Assembly (NCBI GenBank): GCA_022702125.1
Contig: JAKOND010000180.1
Coordinates: 1-36,267, forward strand
Reading direction: 5' to 3'
DNA length: 36,267 bases
DNA from: Burkholderiaceae bacterium
Lineage (GTDB): Bacteria; Pseudomonadota; Gammaproteobacteria; Burkholderiales; Burkholderiaceae_C
The position numbers and the translations under genes are program-made. Under the pieces are notes generated by a model, which worked only from the letters and a program-made list of their open reading frames with translations, ran no database searches and was not told the origin of the DNA. Shown here one piece after another: positions 20,401 through 32,103 of the stretch (positions are counted from its first letter, which is position 1; each line of letters starts with the position of its first letter).

Positions 20401-21101
20401 CGCTCGCGCCGCTGCACAACGCGGTGCACGCGCTGATGCGGCGGCCCGACATGCTCGCGGACAAGGCCCTGTCGCTGCACCAGGTCATGGACCGCCAGCT
20501 CGACCACATGGACCAGCTGGTCGAGGACCTGACCGAACTCTCGCGCATCGCCCGCGGCGTGGTCGTTCTGCACCCGAAGGAGATCGACCTGCATGCGGCC
20601 CTGCAGCGCGCCCTCGACATCAGCCGTCCGGCGGTCGAGCGGCAGCACCACCGGCTGCATGTCGACCTGCCCGGGACGCCGCTGCCCTGCCTCGGCGACG
20701 AATTGCGGCTGGCGCAGGCTTTTTCCAACCTGGTCAACAACGCCGCGAAATACACCCCGCCCGGCGGCGACATCCGGCTGGCGGCGCAGCGGCTTCCGGA
20801 TGCGCTCGTCGTCACGGTGCGCGACAACGGCATCGGCATCGCGCCCGACATGATCGACCGGATCTTCGGCATGTTCGTGCAGGCGGACCGGCCCGAGAGC
20901 CCCGGGCCGGGCGGCCTGGGCATCGGCCTGGCGCTGGTGCGCAGCCTGGTCGAGCTGCACGGCGGGACCGTCGAGGCCCGCAGCGGCGGCCTGGGCCAGG
21001 GCAGCGAATTCCGGGTGCGGCTGCCCTGCGGGCCGACCTCCGGGCATTCGCCGGCGCAGGCGCCTTCGGCCGTTGCGCCCCCCGGGTCGCGGCCCGCCTG
21101 A
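17463..21101 (+). CDS. Double-module hybrid kinase: pseudo-HisKA, ATPase, pseudo-receiver, PAS, HisKA, ATPase
   Basis: A 1212-residue soluble protein with no membrane segment. An N-terminal PAS/GAF-like region (about 40-385) is followed by a first kinase module in which the phospho-His is Glu (E411 in GEGLRNPL where SHELRNPL is expected), although its ATPase boxes (NLLSNAVKFT, DTGVGIP, GLGLVMV) are intact. An Ala/Pro linker (635-685) leads to a receiver (689-815) whose phospho-Asp is Ala738 (VLCATALP) and whose Lys is Gln795 (YLVQP). A PAS domain (about 835-955) and a second, intact kinase module follow: H975 (LAHELRNSLAPL), NLVNNAAKYT, DNGIGI, GLGIGLAL. Only the second module can autophosphorylate by sequence. 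It lies 84 bp after rpoN on the same strand, so may share its sigma-54 promoter. Signal and target are unknown; feeding phosphate to the nearby NtrC-type regulator is a hypothesis. Confidence 0.9.
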   Translation: MPHWPLPLDDARRRDAASGLHHDGGLAARSRGLPGDLLLGSPTRWQPSLRTAVRTVLRMRTPAQLWWGAESICLCNDAWAGLFRVPSDRAVLPAAASPASDPWHRLRGEIDQVLADGKARRTGCLRQVVAGRDGAGGARARYLSFVLEAVGDPAGPDGRVPGVMALCLDDTAEVLARRRMAVREALAAALCGAASPDEVAARAAASLAGATDDLAGVTVYLPDGTGRHLVRAAETLPARTRPPESPDAGARPSASAPGSWPLPERLPCAQASDDSPWPVARALRAAQAGEAPLRLRLASGSVAQEDGQAPESDADLPFQAAMLPVLSVPAPPSGGGPRPGDCAPELLAVAVVGLQPLADSDAAQSDFLQAIAARLAQALQAARSTEQDHRHAAFLTAIDGARIRFLRQAGEGLRNPLARMLGHVHGLLEDDRAPETGARRGVLSLLQRDLRELARMSDSLFDATRIRASALEPRCAPTDLAARTRDLVGLFRATLPRGCLRPKVDCPALPQPVYVDADMWQQVVLNLLSNAVKFTERGGIEIRLRAQDGHAVLTVKDTGVGIPESDLRALFDRRSPTGGAGPRRRDGLGLVMVQEFVRVHGGTVAARSALGRGSTFTVRIPLGHAHLPDACIVRPDTDGAPDGAQAPSGAPGAPAPAAQDASGDASPAQSPGSPPDPVGPPQDAPTRRQSILSVESDTDMRRHLARVLQPHWDIRFAADCAQALRQIRRQRPDLVLCATALPRRGGLDLLRALRAERIAADGRPHDLPVLMLTADPDEQQRIAAFEAGADDYLVQPIGPRELRARVGRTLALVQLRREATRQAMELASRTDQLRHSEARFRGLAEASPACVWLVDAGGALAYLNPCCLELLGPADDREAATAWPRALHPDDAPAYRRELDAAQREQRRFHARVRLRNARGEWRWMDTHGMPLFGQDDLYMGHVGMSLDVTDAVAAEQALQDADRRKDEFMVTLAHELRNSLAPLHNAVHALMRRPDMLADKALSLHQVMDRQLDHMDQLVEDLTELSRIARGVVVLHPKEIDLHAALQRALDISRPAVERQHHRLHVDLPGTPLPCLGDELRLAQAFSNLVNNAAKYTPPGGDIRLAAQRLPDALVVTVRDNGIGIAPDMIDRIFGMFVQADRPESPGPGGLGIGLALVRSLVELHGGTVEARSGGLGQGSEFRVRLPCGPTSGHSPAQAPSAVAPPGSRPA

Positions 21102-21128
21102 TCCGCCGGCCCCGGGCGGGCTGCCGCG

Positions 21129-25235
<4,107 letters not shown>

Positions 25236-25538
25236 CAGGCCCTCCCTCTCTTCGGGGTCTACCAGTCGGTCGGGGGTGTCGCTCATGTCGGAGTCCAGGG
25301 CTGATTGCGGGGCGGCGTCCTGCGAATCGGCATGTTCCCGCAGGCACGGCGCACCCAGCGTAGCGCCTTATTCACTCCCGATCCGGGCGGAAGCCCCTTT
25401 TTTGCGATGCCCGTCCGGCCCCCGCCCGTGCATTCGGCCGATGTTCCGGTGGGCCCGGGCCGTGCACGCCCGGTTACAGCGCGCGGACCCGGCTGCGCAT
25501 ACCTTGTGCGGTCGTCCATTCTTCTCCGGGAGCCCTCC

Positions 25539-25754
25539 ATGCCGCAGCACCACGATCCAGCGCATACCCCATCGTCTCCGCCCGTCCCTCCGGCCGCCGG
25601 AGACACGGCCGTCGACAAGGCCACCGAGTCGGTCGCCGGCGAGGAAGACCCCGGCGCGGCCGACGATCCGACCAGCCATTCCTCGGCCCTGAAGCCGCCG
25701 CCCGTCCCGCAGCCGCCGGGCGATTCGCGCGGACCGGGCGGTCGTCCGGCCTGA
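25539..25754 (+). CDS. Small Pro-rich, acidic, disordered protein
   Basis: A 71-residue ORF starting at an ATG with GGGAG 6 bases upstream. The sequence is low in hydrophobic residues and rich in Pro, Ala, Asp, Glu and Ser, with Pro clusters at both ends (SSPPVPPAAGD; LKPPPVPQPPGDSRGP), so it is probably disordered. No signal peptide, membrane helix or known domain is visible. It stands alone between the divergent CheB-CheR-kinase gene and the MFS exporter gene. The family is unrecognised; the Shine-Dalgarno and clean start and stop make it plausible but not certain. Confidence 0.5.
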   Translation: MPQHHDPAHTPSSPPVPPAAGDTAVDKATESVAGEEDPGAADDPTSHSSALKPPPVPQPPGDSRGPGGRPA

Positions 25755-25887
25755 GCCTCGCGCCGCCGCGACGTTCGGCACCGCTCGACTACGATCGGGC
25801 TCTCCAAGGCCCCGCCTCCGGCGCAGGGCCGGTTCCCCCCTGGCGGGCCCGGCCCGTCGGAATGCCCCGACCCCTCTCCTTTCCCCC

Positions 25888-27120
25888 ATGAATCCCGACG
25901 CCCCGACCCTGTGGCTCCGCCCGCAATGGATGCTCGCCGCCCTCCTGGCGCTGCTGAGCATGCTGGGGCCGTTCTCCATCGACACCTACATCCCGGCCTT
26001 CGCCGGCATCGCCACCGCGCTGCAGGCCACGCCGCTGGAGATGCAGCAGACGCTGTCGGCCTACCTGTTCGGCTTCGCGGTCATGAACCTGCTGCACGGC
26101 GCGCTCGCCGACGCGGTGGGCCGGCGGCCGGTGGTCCTGTGGGGCATGGCGGTGTTCACGCTGGGCTCCCTGGGCTGCGCGCTGTCGCAGACGGTGGAGC
26201 AGCTGATCGCCTTCCGCGCGGTGCAGGGGCTGTCGGCCGGCGCGGGCGTGGTGGTGTCGCGCGCGATCATCCGCGACATGTTCCCGCCGGCCCAGGCGCA
26301 GCGGATCATGAGCCAGGTCACCCTCTACTTCGGCATCGCGCCGGCCATCGCGCCCATCGTCGGCGGCTGGCTGTTCGTGCATGCCGGCTGGCACAGCGTG
26401 TTCTGGTTCCTCACCGTGGTCGGCACCCTGCTGTGGCTGGCCAACTTCCGCCTGCTGCCCGAGACGCTGCATCCCGCGCAGCGCCAGCCGCTGCGCGTGT
26501 CCAACCTGATGCGGGGCTACTGGCAGCTAGGCTCCAGCCCGCGCTTCCTGCTGCTGGCGCTGGCCAGCGGCGTGCCGTTCAACGGCATGTTCCTCTACAT
26601 CCTCGCGGCGCCGGCCTTCCTCGGCGACCTGCTGCGGCTGCAGCCGATCCAGTTCTTCTGGCTCTTCCTGCTGACGGTCGGCGGGATCATGGCCGGCGCC
26701 TGGACCAGCGGCCGCCTGGCCGGCCGCATCCCGCCCAAGCGGCAGATCCGCCACGGCTTCCTGGTGATGCTGGGCGTATCGGTCCTCAACCTGGCGGCCA
26801 ACCTGCTCTTCCCGGCCCAGGCCTGGTGGGCGCTGCCGCCGATCGGGATCTACGCCTTCGGATGGGCGCTGGTGGTGCCGGTGGTCACGCTGCTGGTGCT
26901 CGACCTCTACCCGGAGCGGCGCGGCATGGCGTCCTCGCTGCAGGCCTTCATGGGCGCGGTGGCCAACGGCGTGGTGGCGGGCCTGGTCGCGCCGCTGGTC
27001 ATGCATTCGACGGTTCTGCTGGCCCTGGCCTCGCTGCTGATGATGGGCGTGGGCTTGGCGGCGTGGTGGCTGCTGCACCGGCGCTGGCCGGAGATCGGCC
27101 GGCGCGCCGCCGTGGCCTGA
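25888..27120 (+). CDS. Bcr/CflA-type multidrug MFS exporter
   Basis: A 410-residue, 12-helix transporter of the major facilitator superfamily, drug:H+ antiporter group, closest in pattern to Bcr/CflA. Marks are the N-terminal LGPFSIDTYIPAF with an Asp in helix 1, motif A GALADAVGRRPVVL between helices 2 and 3, the Arg in helix 4 (AFRAVQGLSAGAGVVVSRAIIRD), and motif C in helix 5 (APAIAPIVGGWLF). Bcr exports bicyclomycin and sulfonamides, and CflA relatives chloramphenicol-type drugs; the substrate here is unknown. The AraC-family gene starts 19 bp downstream on the same strand, so the regulator may control the exporter, though the reverse gene order is more usual. No Shine-Dalgarno is evident before the ATG. 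Confidence 0.9.
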   Translation: MNPDAPTLWLRPQWMLAALLALLSMLGPFSIDTYIPAFAGIATALQATPLEMQQTLSAYLFGFAVMNLLHGALADAVGRRPVVLWGMAVFTLGSLGCALSQTVEQLIAFRAVQGLSAGAGVVVSRAIIRDMFPPAQAQRIMSQVTLYFGIAPAIAPIVGGWLFVHAGWHSVFWFLTVVGTLLWLANFRLLPETLHPAQRQPLRVSNLMRGYWQLGSSPRFLLLALASGVPFNGMFLYILAAPAFLGDLLRLQPIQFFWLFLLTVGGIMAGAWTSGRLAGRIPPKRQIRHGFLVMLGVSVLNLAANLLFPAQAWWALPPIGIYAFGWALVVPVVTLLVLDLYPERRGMASSLQAFMGAVANGVVAGLVAPLVMHSTVLLALASLLMMGVGLAAWWLLHRRWPEIGRRAAVA

Positions 27121-27139
27121 GCACCCGGGGACGCTTCCG

Positions 27140-28114
27140 ATGCCCGGCTCCCGACACGCCCCGGCCGCGATCCGCACCTACGGCATGCAGGAGCGCAGCG
27201 ACCGGCTCGATTTCTACATCCGCGACCAGACCGAGCGTCCGGCGCTGACCGCGCCGCACCGGCACGACTACTTCCAGATCCAGGTGAACCTCGGCGGCGA
27301 CACGGTGCAGCAGATCGGCGGCGCGGTGCGCGACTTCCGCCAGGGCATGCTGGCCTTCGTGCTGCCGCACCGGCTGCACCGCATTCCGCATCCGGACGAC
27401 GGCCGCTTCATGGTGATCAATTTCGCCCAGGCTTTCCTGCGGCGCGACCTGGCCTGCGATCCGCTCGACCTGGAAGACGTGCCGCTGGCCGAGGCGCCCG
27501 AGCTGGCGCCCTTCCGGTTCCAGGAATACCTCGATTTCTCCTGGCCCGCGGACGAATTCGACAGCCTGCGGAACCTGCTCGACCGCATGCGCGCGCTCGA
27601 TGGCGCACGCGGATTCGGCGCCGTGGAGGTCCTGCGCGGTTGCCTGCTGCAGCTGATCGGCACCGTCTGCATGCGCCACCGGGACGCCCTGCAGGACCTG
27701 GGCCGGCGCAGCGCCCAGCGCACCGGCCGGCGCGACGCGCTGGCGCGGGTGCGCGCCCATGTGGCGGCCCACCTCGCCGACCCGTCGCTCTCGCTGGCAG
27801 GCGCGGCGGCGGCCGCGTTCCTGTCGCCCAACTACCTGGCGCACCTGCTGCGCAAGGAGACCGGCCGCAGCTTCACCGAGATGGTGCTGGACCAGCGCAT
27901 GGCCATCGCCCGGTCGCTGCTGGCCAGCAGCGGCCTGCGCATCGGCGCGGTCGCGCATGCCAGCGGGTTCGGCGACGAGGCGTACTTCTCGCGCCGCTTC
28001 CGCCAGTGCTACGGGCTGTCGCCGCGCGACTGGCGGCGCGGCCTGGCGGATTCCGGATCGCCAGACGGGCCGCATCCGCTCTGTCGGCGGCACGAGACTG
28101 CGCAAACCCCGTAG
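27140..28114 (+). CDS. AraC-family transcriptional regulator
   Basis: A 324-residue regulator. The N-terminal half (about 20-170) is a cupin-like effector domain with the characteristic APHRHDYFQIQVNLGGD and HRLHRIPHPDDGRFMVINF. The C-terminal ~100 residues hold the two AraC helix-turn-helix motifs: LSLAGAAAAAFLSPNYLAHLLRKETG and IGAVAHASGFGDEAYFSRRFRQCYGLSPRDWR, the second being the strong family signature. It follows the MFS exporter gene by 19 bp and precedes the FAH-family gene by 114 bp, all on the same strand, so it may regulate either. The effector is unknown. The ATG at 27140 fits the family start. Confidence 0.92.
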   Translation: MPGSRHAPAAIRTYGMQERSDRLDFYIRDQTERPALTAPHRHDYFQIQVNLGGDTVQQIGGAVRDFRQGMLAFVLPHRLHRIPHPDDGRFMVINFAQAFLRRDLACDPLDLEDVPLAEAPELAPFRFQEYLDFSWPADEFDSLRNLLDRMRALDGARGFGAVEVLRGCLLQLIGTVCMRHRDALQDLGRRSAQRTGRRDALARVRAHVAAHLADPSLSLAGAAAAAFLSPNYLAHLLRKETGRSFTEMVLDQRMAIARSLLASSGLRIGAVAHASGFGDEAYFSRRFRQCYGLSPRDWRRGLADSGSPDGPHPLCRRHETAQTP

Positions 28115-28228
28115 ATTCGTCCAAGTCCTCCGGCGCCGCCGCCCCTAGACTGGTGCCGTTCCGCACCGCGTCGCCCCGCAGCCCCGCGCGGCGGCGCGAC
28201 CCTCCCTCCCCCTCCAGGAAACCAGTCC

Positions 28229-28930
28229 ATGACCTCCTACGTCATTCCGCCCGCGCCCCAGGCCTCGCTGCCGGTGGACGGCCAGTCCGAACGCTTCCCC
28301 GTCCGCCGCGTGTTCTGCGTCGGACGCAACTACGCCGACCATGCGCGCGAGATGGGCAACGACCCCGACCGCGAACCGCCGTTCTTCTTCGCCAAGCCCG
28401 CCGACGCGGTCGTGCCGGCCGAGGGCACCGTGCCGTATCCGCCGCTCACGGCCGACCTGCACCACGAGATCGAACTCGTCGTCGCCATCGGCACCGGCGG
28501 CGTTTCGATCGATCCCGCCTCGGCGCTCGACCATGTCTGGGGCTACGCCGCCGGCGTGGACCTGACCCGCCGCGACCTGCAGGCGGTCGCCAAGAAGATG
28601 AGCCGGCCGTGGGAGAACGCCAAGGGCTTCGACGCCTCGGGTCCGACCACGCCGCTGGTGCCGGCATCGCGCATCGGCCATCCGGCCAGCGGCCGCATCT
28701 GGATCAGCGTCAACGGCGACGTCCGTCAGCAGGGCGACCTCGCCGAGCAGATCTGGGCGGTGCCGGACATCATCGCCCACCTGTCGCAGTCGGTCCGGCT
28801 GGAGCCGGGCGACATCATCTTCACCGGCACCCCGGCCGGCGTCGCGGCGCTGCAGCCCGGCGACCGGGTCGAGGGCGGCATCGACGGCATCGCGAGCTTC
28901 CGCTTCACCATCGGCGACAAGGCGGCCTGA
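28229..28930 (+). CDS. Fumarylacetoacetate hydrolase-family protein (fumarylpyruvate hydrolase-like)
   Basis: A 233-residue FAH-fold hydrolase. The metal-binding site is intact: E80 and E82 in HHEIELVV and D111 in AAGVDLTRRD, which hold the catalytic Mg/Mn. The start (FPVRRVFCVGRNYADHAREMG...PPFFFAKPADAVV) and FTGTPAGVAAL are typical of the short family members that split fumarylpyruvate in gentisate breakdown or act on similar acylpyruvates. No other gentisate-pathway gene is close, so the substrate is not settled. AGGAA lies 8 bases before the ATG. It is read after the AraC-type gene, and transcription likely ends at the strong hairpin at 29001-29040. Confidence 0.9.
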   Translation: MTSYVIPPAPQASLPVDGQSERFPVRRVFCVGRNYADHAREMGNDPDREPPFFFAKPADAVVPAEGTVPYPPLTADLHHEIELVVAIGTGGVSIDPASALDHVWGYAAGVDLTRRDLQAVAKKMSRPWENAKGFDASGPTTPLVPASRIGHPASGRIWISVNGDVRQQGDLAEQIWAVPDIIAHLSQSVRLEPGDIIFTGTPAGVAALQPGDRVEGGIDGIASFRFTIGDKAA

Positions 28931-29000
28931 GACCGACCGGCAGTCCCCCGGGGACCGGGCCGCGTCGGCGAATCCGGCGCATCTCCGGATACGGCAGACA

Positions 29001-29040
29001 CGAGAAAGCCCGGCACCTTCGCAGGTGCCGGGCTTTCTCG
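29001..29040. terminator. Perfect 18-bp bidirectional terminator
   Basis: CGAGAAAGCCCGGCACCT pairs exactly with its complement around a 4-base TCGC loop. The GC-rich stem is flanked by AAA on the left and TTT on the right, so both strands read a GC stem followed by U residues. It sits between the ends of the convergent FAH-family and helicase genes, 70 bp and 59 bp from their stops, and should terminate both. Confidence 0.88.
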
Positions 29041-29099
29041 CGAGTAACCGGGCATTCGGCAGCGGCGCCAGGCACCGCTGCAGGACCCGGGCGGCCCGA

Positions 29100-31082
29100 T
29101 CAGCGCACGGGCGGCTTGGCCGGACGGCGTGCACGGGCTTCTTGCGGCACGAACGGACGGCCGGCCGGTGCGCCATGGGCGCCGCCGAAGCCTTCGCTGC
29201 GGCGATCCGGACCACGGCCACCGCCGCGCGGTCCGCCGAAGGCCTCGTTGCGGCCGCCGCCGAAGCCGCCGGCGCTGTCGCCGAAGGCAGGCTTGCGGCC
29301 GAAACCGCCTTCGCGGCGATCGCCACCACGGTCGCTGCCCGAGCGATCGCCGCCGAAGCCGCCACCCGACGGACGGCCGAAGCCTTCACCGCCGGCAGGA
29401 CGAGCCGGGCCGCCACGGCTGCGGTCGTTGAAGCCGCTGGCATTGGCATAGGCACCGCGCGGTTCGCCGAAGCCGCCCCGCGACTCGCCGAAACCACCGC
29501 GGGATGCACCGCCGCCGCCGAACTTGCGGTCACGCGACTGGCCATCGCGGCGTGCGCCGCCGCCGAAATCGCCGCGCGGGCCGCGAGAATCGACCATGCG
29601 TTGCTGCGGCTCCAGGCCCGCGATCGTCTCGGCCTTGAACTGCTGGCGGCTGTAGCCCTCGATGTCGAAGATCTTGCGACGATCGCGCATCTCGGCGAAG
29701 GTCACCGCCAGGCCGTCGCGGCCGGCACGGCCGGTACGGCCGATGCGGTGGGTGTAATCCTCGGCCTTCATCGGCAGACCGAAGTTGAACACGTGGGTGA
29801 TCGTCGGCACGTCGATGCCGCGGGCCGCGACGTCGGTCGCCACCAGGATCTGGACCTGTCCCTGGCGCAGCGCCATCAGGCGGCGATTGCGCAGGCCCTG
29901 CGACAGGGCGCCGTGCAGCGCGACCGCGCTGAAGCCTTCCTGCTGCAGGTCGTTGGCCAGGCCGTCGCATTCCACCTGGGTGCTGGCAAAGACGATCGCC
30001 TGGTTGATGGTGGTGTCGCGCAGCCAGTGGTCGAGCATCTTGCGCTTGTGCTGGGCGTTGTCGGCCCAGTAGAGCTTCTGCTGGATGTTGGCGTGCTTCT
30101 CCTGCGGGCTGTCGATCTGCAGCTTCTGCGGCTCGCGCATCACGCGCTGGGCCAGCTGCTGGATGCGCGGCGCGAAGGTGGCGCTGAACATCATGGTCTG
30201 GTGACGCTCGATGGTCAGCTGGTTGACTTCGGCCAGGTCGTCCGAGAAGCCCAGGTCGAGCATGCGGTCGGCTTCGTCCACCACCAGGAACTTGACCTGG
30301 TCGAGCTTGATCTGCTGCGAGCGCTGCAGGTCCAGCAGGCGGCCCGGGGTCGCGACCACCAGGTTGGCGTTCTGCAGCTTGGCGATCTGCAACTGGTACG
30401 GCATGCCGCCCACCACGTTGGCGACGCGAAGGCCGCGGCAGTGCTTGACCAGTTCGATGGCATCGTGGGCCACCTGCTGGGCCAGCTCGCGCGTCGGGCA
30501 CAGGATCAGCGCGCCGGGCGTGGCGGCCTTGAAGTGTCGCGGATTGGTCGGGTCCTTGCGGCGCGCGCGCTTGGCCGGCGCTTCGCCGCGGGCGATGGCC
30601 TCGGCAGCCTGGCGGTCCTGCTCGGCGCGCTCTTCTTCGTCGGCTTCGGCCTGCAGGCGGATCAGGGTATGGAGCACCGGCAGCAGGAAGGCGGCGGTCT
30701 TGCCGCTGCCCGTCTGGCTGGAAACCATCAGGTCGATGTACTTGCGGTCGCCTTCGGTGCCCGAGCCCATCGCCAGCGGAATGGCCTGGTCCTGCACGGT
30801 GGTGGGCTGGGTGTAGCCCAGGTCCGCGACGGCCTGCACCAGCTCGGGCGCCAGGCCCAGGCGGACGAAGCCGTTCGGCAGCGCCGGCTCGGCGGGCTGT
30901 TGTTCGTCCGCGTCGGAAGCGGCGTCGATCGGGGCGTCTTCGGCCGGGCCGGCCGCCAGGACGGCCTCGTCCTGCACTGCGTCGAAAGCGGCAGGCGCGG
31001 CCTGGTGGTTTTCGTTGGAAGAAGCGATGGTGGTATCTGCGGACGCGAAAGCGCCCTGCACTGCGGAAGTGTCAGTAGTCAT
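29100..31082 (-). CDS. DEAD-box RNA helicase with RGG-rich tail
   Basis: A 660-residue ATP-dependent RNA helicase. Motifs in order: Q motif (GYTQPTTVQDQAIP, 89-102), I (SSQTGSGKT, 121-129), Ia (PTRELA), Ib (TPGR, 245-248), II (DEAD, 269-272), III (SAT, 300-302), V (ARGID) and VI (HRIGRTGRAG). An unusual charged insert of about 45 residues (143-187, Glu/Arg/Ala-rich) separates motif I from Ia. The C-terminal tail (about 497-660) is a low-complexity RGG/GGFG region that probably binds RNA nonspecifically. An acidic Ala-rich extension (1-70) precedes the core. There is no Shine-Dalgarno before the ATG, and a hairpin lies 8 bases upstream. Such helicases act in ribosome assembly or mRNA decay at low temperature; the neighbouring oligoribonuclease gene fits RNA turnover. 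Likely orthologue of the RhlE/DeaD group; the exact name is not fixed. Confidence 0.94.
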   Translation of the reverse strand: MTTDTSAVQGAFASADTTIASSNENHQAAPAAFDAVQDEAVLAAGPAEDAPIDAASDADEQQPAEPALPNGFVRLGLAPELVQAVADLGYTQPTTVQDQAIPLAMGSGTEGDRKYIDLMVSSQTGSGKTAAFLLPVLHTLIRLQAEADEEERAEQDRQAAEAIARGEAPAKRARRKDPTNPRHFKAATPGALILCPTRELAQQVAHDAIELVKHCRGLRVANVVGGMPYQLQIAKLQNANLVVATPGRLLDLQRSQQIKLDQVKFLVVDEADRMLDLGFSDDLAEVNQLTIERHQTMMFSATFAPRIQQLAQRVMREPQKLQIDSPQEKHANIQQKLYWADNAQHKRKMLDHWLRDTTINQAIVFASTQVECDGLANDLQQEGFSAVALHGALSQGLRNRRLMALRQGQVQILVATDVAARGIDVPTITHVFNFGLPMKAEDYTHRIGRTGRAGRDGLAVTFAEMRDRRKIFDIEGYSRQQFKAETIAGLEPQQRMVDSRGPRGDFGGGARRDGQSRDRKFGGGGASRGGFGESRGGFGEPRGAYANASGFNDRSRGGPARPAGGEGFGRPSGGGFGGDRSGSDRGGDRREGGFGRKPAFGDSAGGFGGGRNEAFGGPRGGGRGPDRRSEGFGGAHGAPAGRPFVPQEARARRPAKPPVR

Positions 31083-31090
31083 GAAGTCGA

Positions 31091-31106
31091 GTTTTCATGC
31101 GAAAAC
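31091..31106 (-). promoter_or_regulatory. Hairpin at the helicase translation start
   Basis: GTTTTC and GAAAAC form a perfect 6-bp stem around a 4-base loop, ending 8 bases before the helicase ATG, where the Shine-Dalgarno would normally be. An ATG within it (31096-31098) opens an 8-codon frame that overlaps the helicase start. This suggests structure-dependent translation of the helicase. Confidence 0.4.
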
Positions 31107-31129
31107 GCCGCGGGCGCTGCCTGCGGGCG

Positions 31130-31170
31130 CTTCGTCAATGGTTTGAAAAAACATCAACCATCAAACGAAG
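31130..31170 (-). promoter_or_regulatory. Imperfect 41-nt hairpin in the helicase leader
   Basis: Outer arms CTTCGT/ACGAAG and inner arms ATGGTTGA/TCAAACCAT (one bulged base) fold around a U-rich loop on the transcript strand. It lies within the untranslated leader of the DEAD-box helicase. A regulatory or stabilising role is inferred from position and symmetry. Confidence 0.4.
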
Positions 31171-31316
31171 CCGGCGTCGCCTCGGAGAATCGGGCGATGC
31201 TGGGGACCTGTTCTTGCCGAAACCGCGGGATGCGGTCGGCAGGTCCGGTGCATGAAGGGAGATGCTGGAAGGGTGCGGCGGGAAGCTTGGAGACGGCAAC
31301 TCCGGCGCAGTCCGCA

Positions 31317-31325
31317 ATTATCGCA
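31317..31325 (-). promoter_or_regulatory. Extended -10 promoter candidate for the helicase gene
   Basis: Read on the minus strand, TGC-GATAAT is an extended -10 element (GATAAT 5/6 to consensus) placed just after the oligoribonuclease stop codon. No good -35 is present. It would give a helicase leader of about 228 bases containing both hairpins noted above. Confidence 0.4.
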
Positions 31326-31328
31326 CGT

Positions 31329-32009
31329 TCAGGGATTTCCCGCAGGACTTTGTGCGCTTTCGGTTGCGGGCAGCGCATCGAACGCGGCGTCCGGCGTACT
31401 TTGCAACCGCAGGAAATGCGCGCGGTAGTGCGCCAGCTCGTCGATCGACTCGTGCACGTCGGCCAGCGCGGTATGGCGCTGGTGCTTGCGGAAGCTGGAC
31501 GCCACCTCGGGCCGCCAGCGCTTGGCCAGTTCCTTGAGCGTGCTCACGTCCACGTTGCGGTAATGGAAGAAAGCTTCCAGCTTGGGCATGTATCGCACCA
31601 GGAACCGGCGGTCCTGGCCGATGCTGTTGCCGCACATCGGCGCGCTGCGCTTCGGGACGTACTTCGCCAGGAAGTCGATCACCTGCTGCTCGGCGTCGGC
31701 CTCGGTGACGGTCGAGGCGCGCACCCGGTCGATCAGGCCGCTCTTGCCGTGGGTGCCCTTGTTCCAGGCATCCATGCCGTCGAGCAGCACGTCGGATTGG
31801 TGAATGGCGAAGACCGGGCCTTCGATGCGGGGTTCGAGGTTCGGCCCGGTCACCACGACGGCGATCTCGAGCAGGCGGTCGGTATCGGGCTCCAGGCCCG
31901 TCATCTCGCAGTCGAGCCAGACCAGGTTCTGGTCGGATTTCGCCAGCACGGCGGCGGGCGCATCGGAGGAAGGGGAAGCGGCGGAATCGGAAGTCAGGAT
32001 GTCGGGCAT
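31329..32009 (-). CDS. orn: Oligoribonuclease
   Basis: A 226-residue DEDDh 3'-5' exoribonuclease that degrades di- to penta-ribonucleotides to mononucleotides, the last step of RNA decay (and of pGpG removal in c-di-GMP turnover). The signatures are [20 protein letters not shown] (first Asp and Glu), [21 protein letters not shown], the family-specific [16 protein letters not shown], and [11 protein letters not shown] with the catalytic His and Asp. About 25 residues at the start (Ser/Ala-rich) and 25 at the end (after HFLRLQ) exceed the usual 180-aa length. I chose the ATG at 32009; a longer frame to 32084 adds basic residues unlike the family. It is divergent from the M48 protease gene and followed by the helicase gene, with a promoter-like element at its stop. 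Confidence 0.92.
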   Translation of the reverse strand: MPDILTSDSAASPSSDAPAAVLAKSDQNLVWLDCEMTGLEPDTDRLLEIAVVVTGPNLEPRIEGPVFAIHQSDVLLDGMDAWNKGTHGKSGLIDRVRASTVTEADAEQQVIDFLAKYVPKRSAPMCGNSIGQDRRFLVRYMPKLEAFFHYRNVDVSTLKELAKRWRPEVASSFRKHQRHTALADVHESIDELAHYRAHFLRLQSTPDAAFDALPATESAQSPAGNP

Positions 32010-32103
32010 GGCGGCGATTGTCGCGCATGCACCCCGGATACCCTCGGACGAGCCCCGGCGCGCCCTTCGCGAATCGGACGCCACCCTCTACACTGCGCCC
32101 CTT

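Noticed and set aside
29100-29600. Repetitive GC-rich DNA at the end of the helicase gene
   Set aside because: It codes for the low-complexity RGG/GGFG tail; no independent repeat element is needed.
31804-32103. N-terminal extension of the M48 protease by 100 residues
   Set aside because: It would overlap the divergent orn gene over its coding region; the composition is a shadow of orn and the family start fits 32104.
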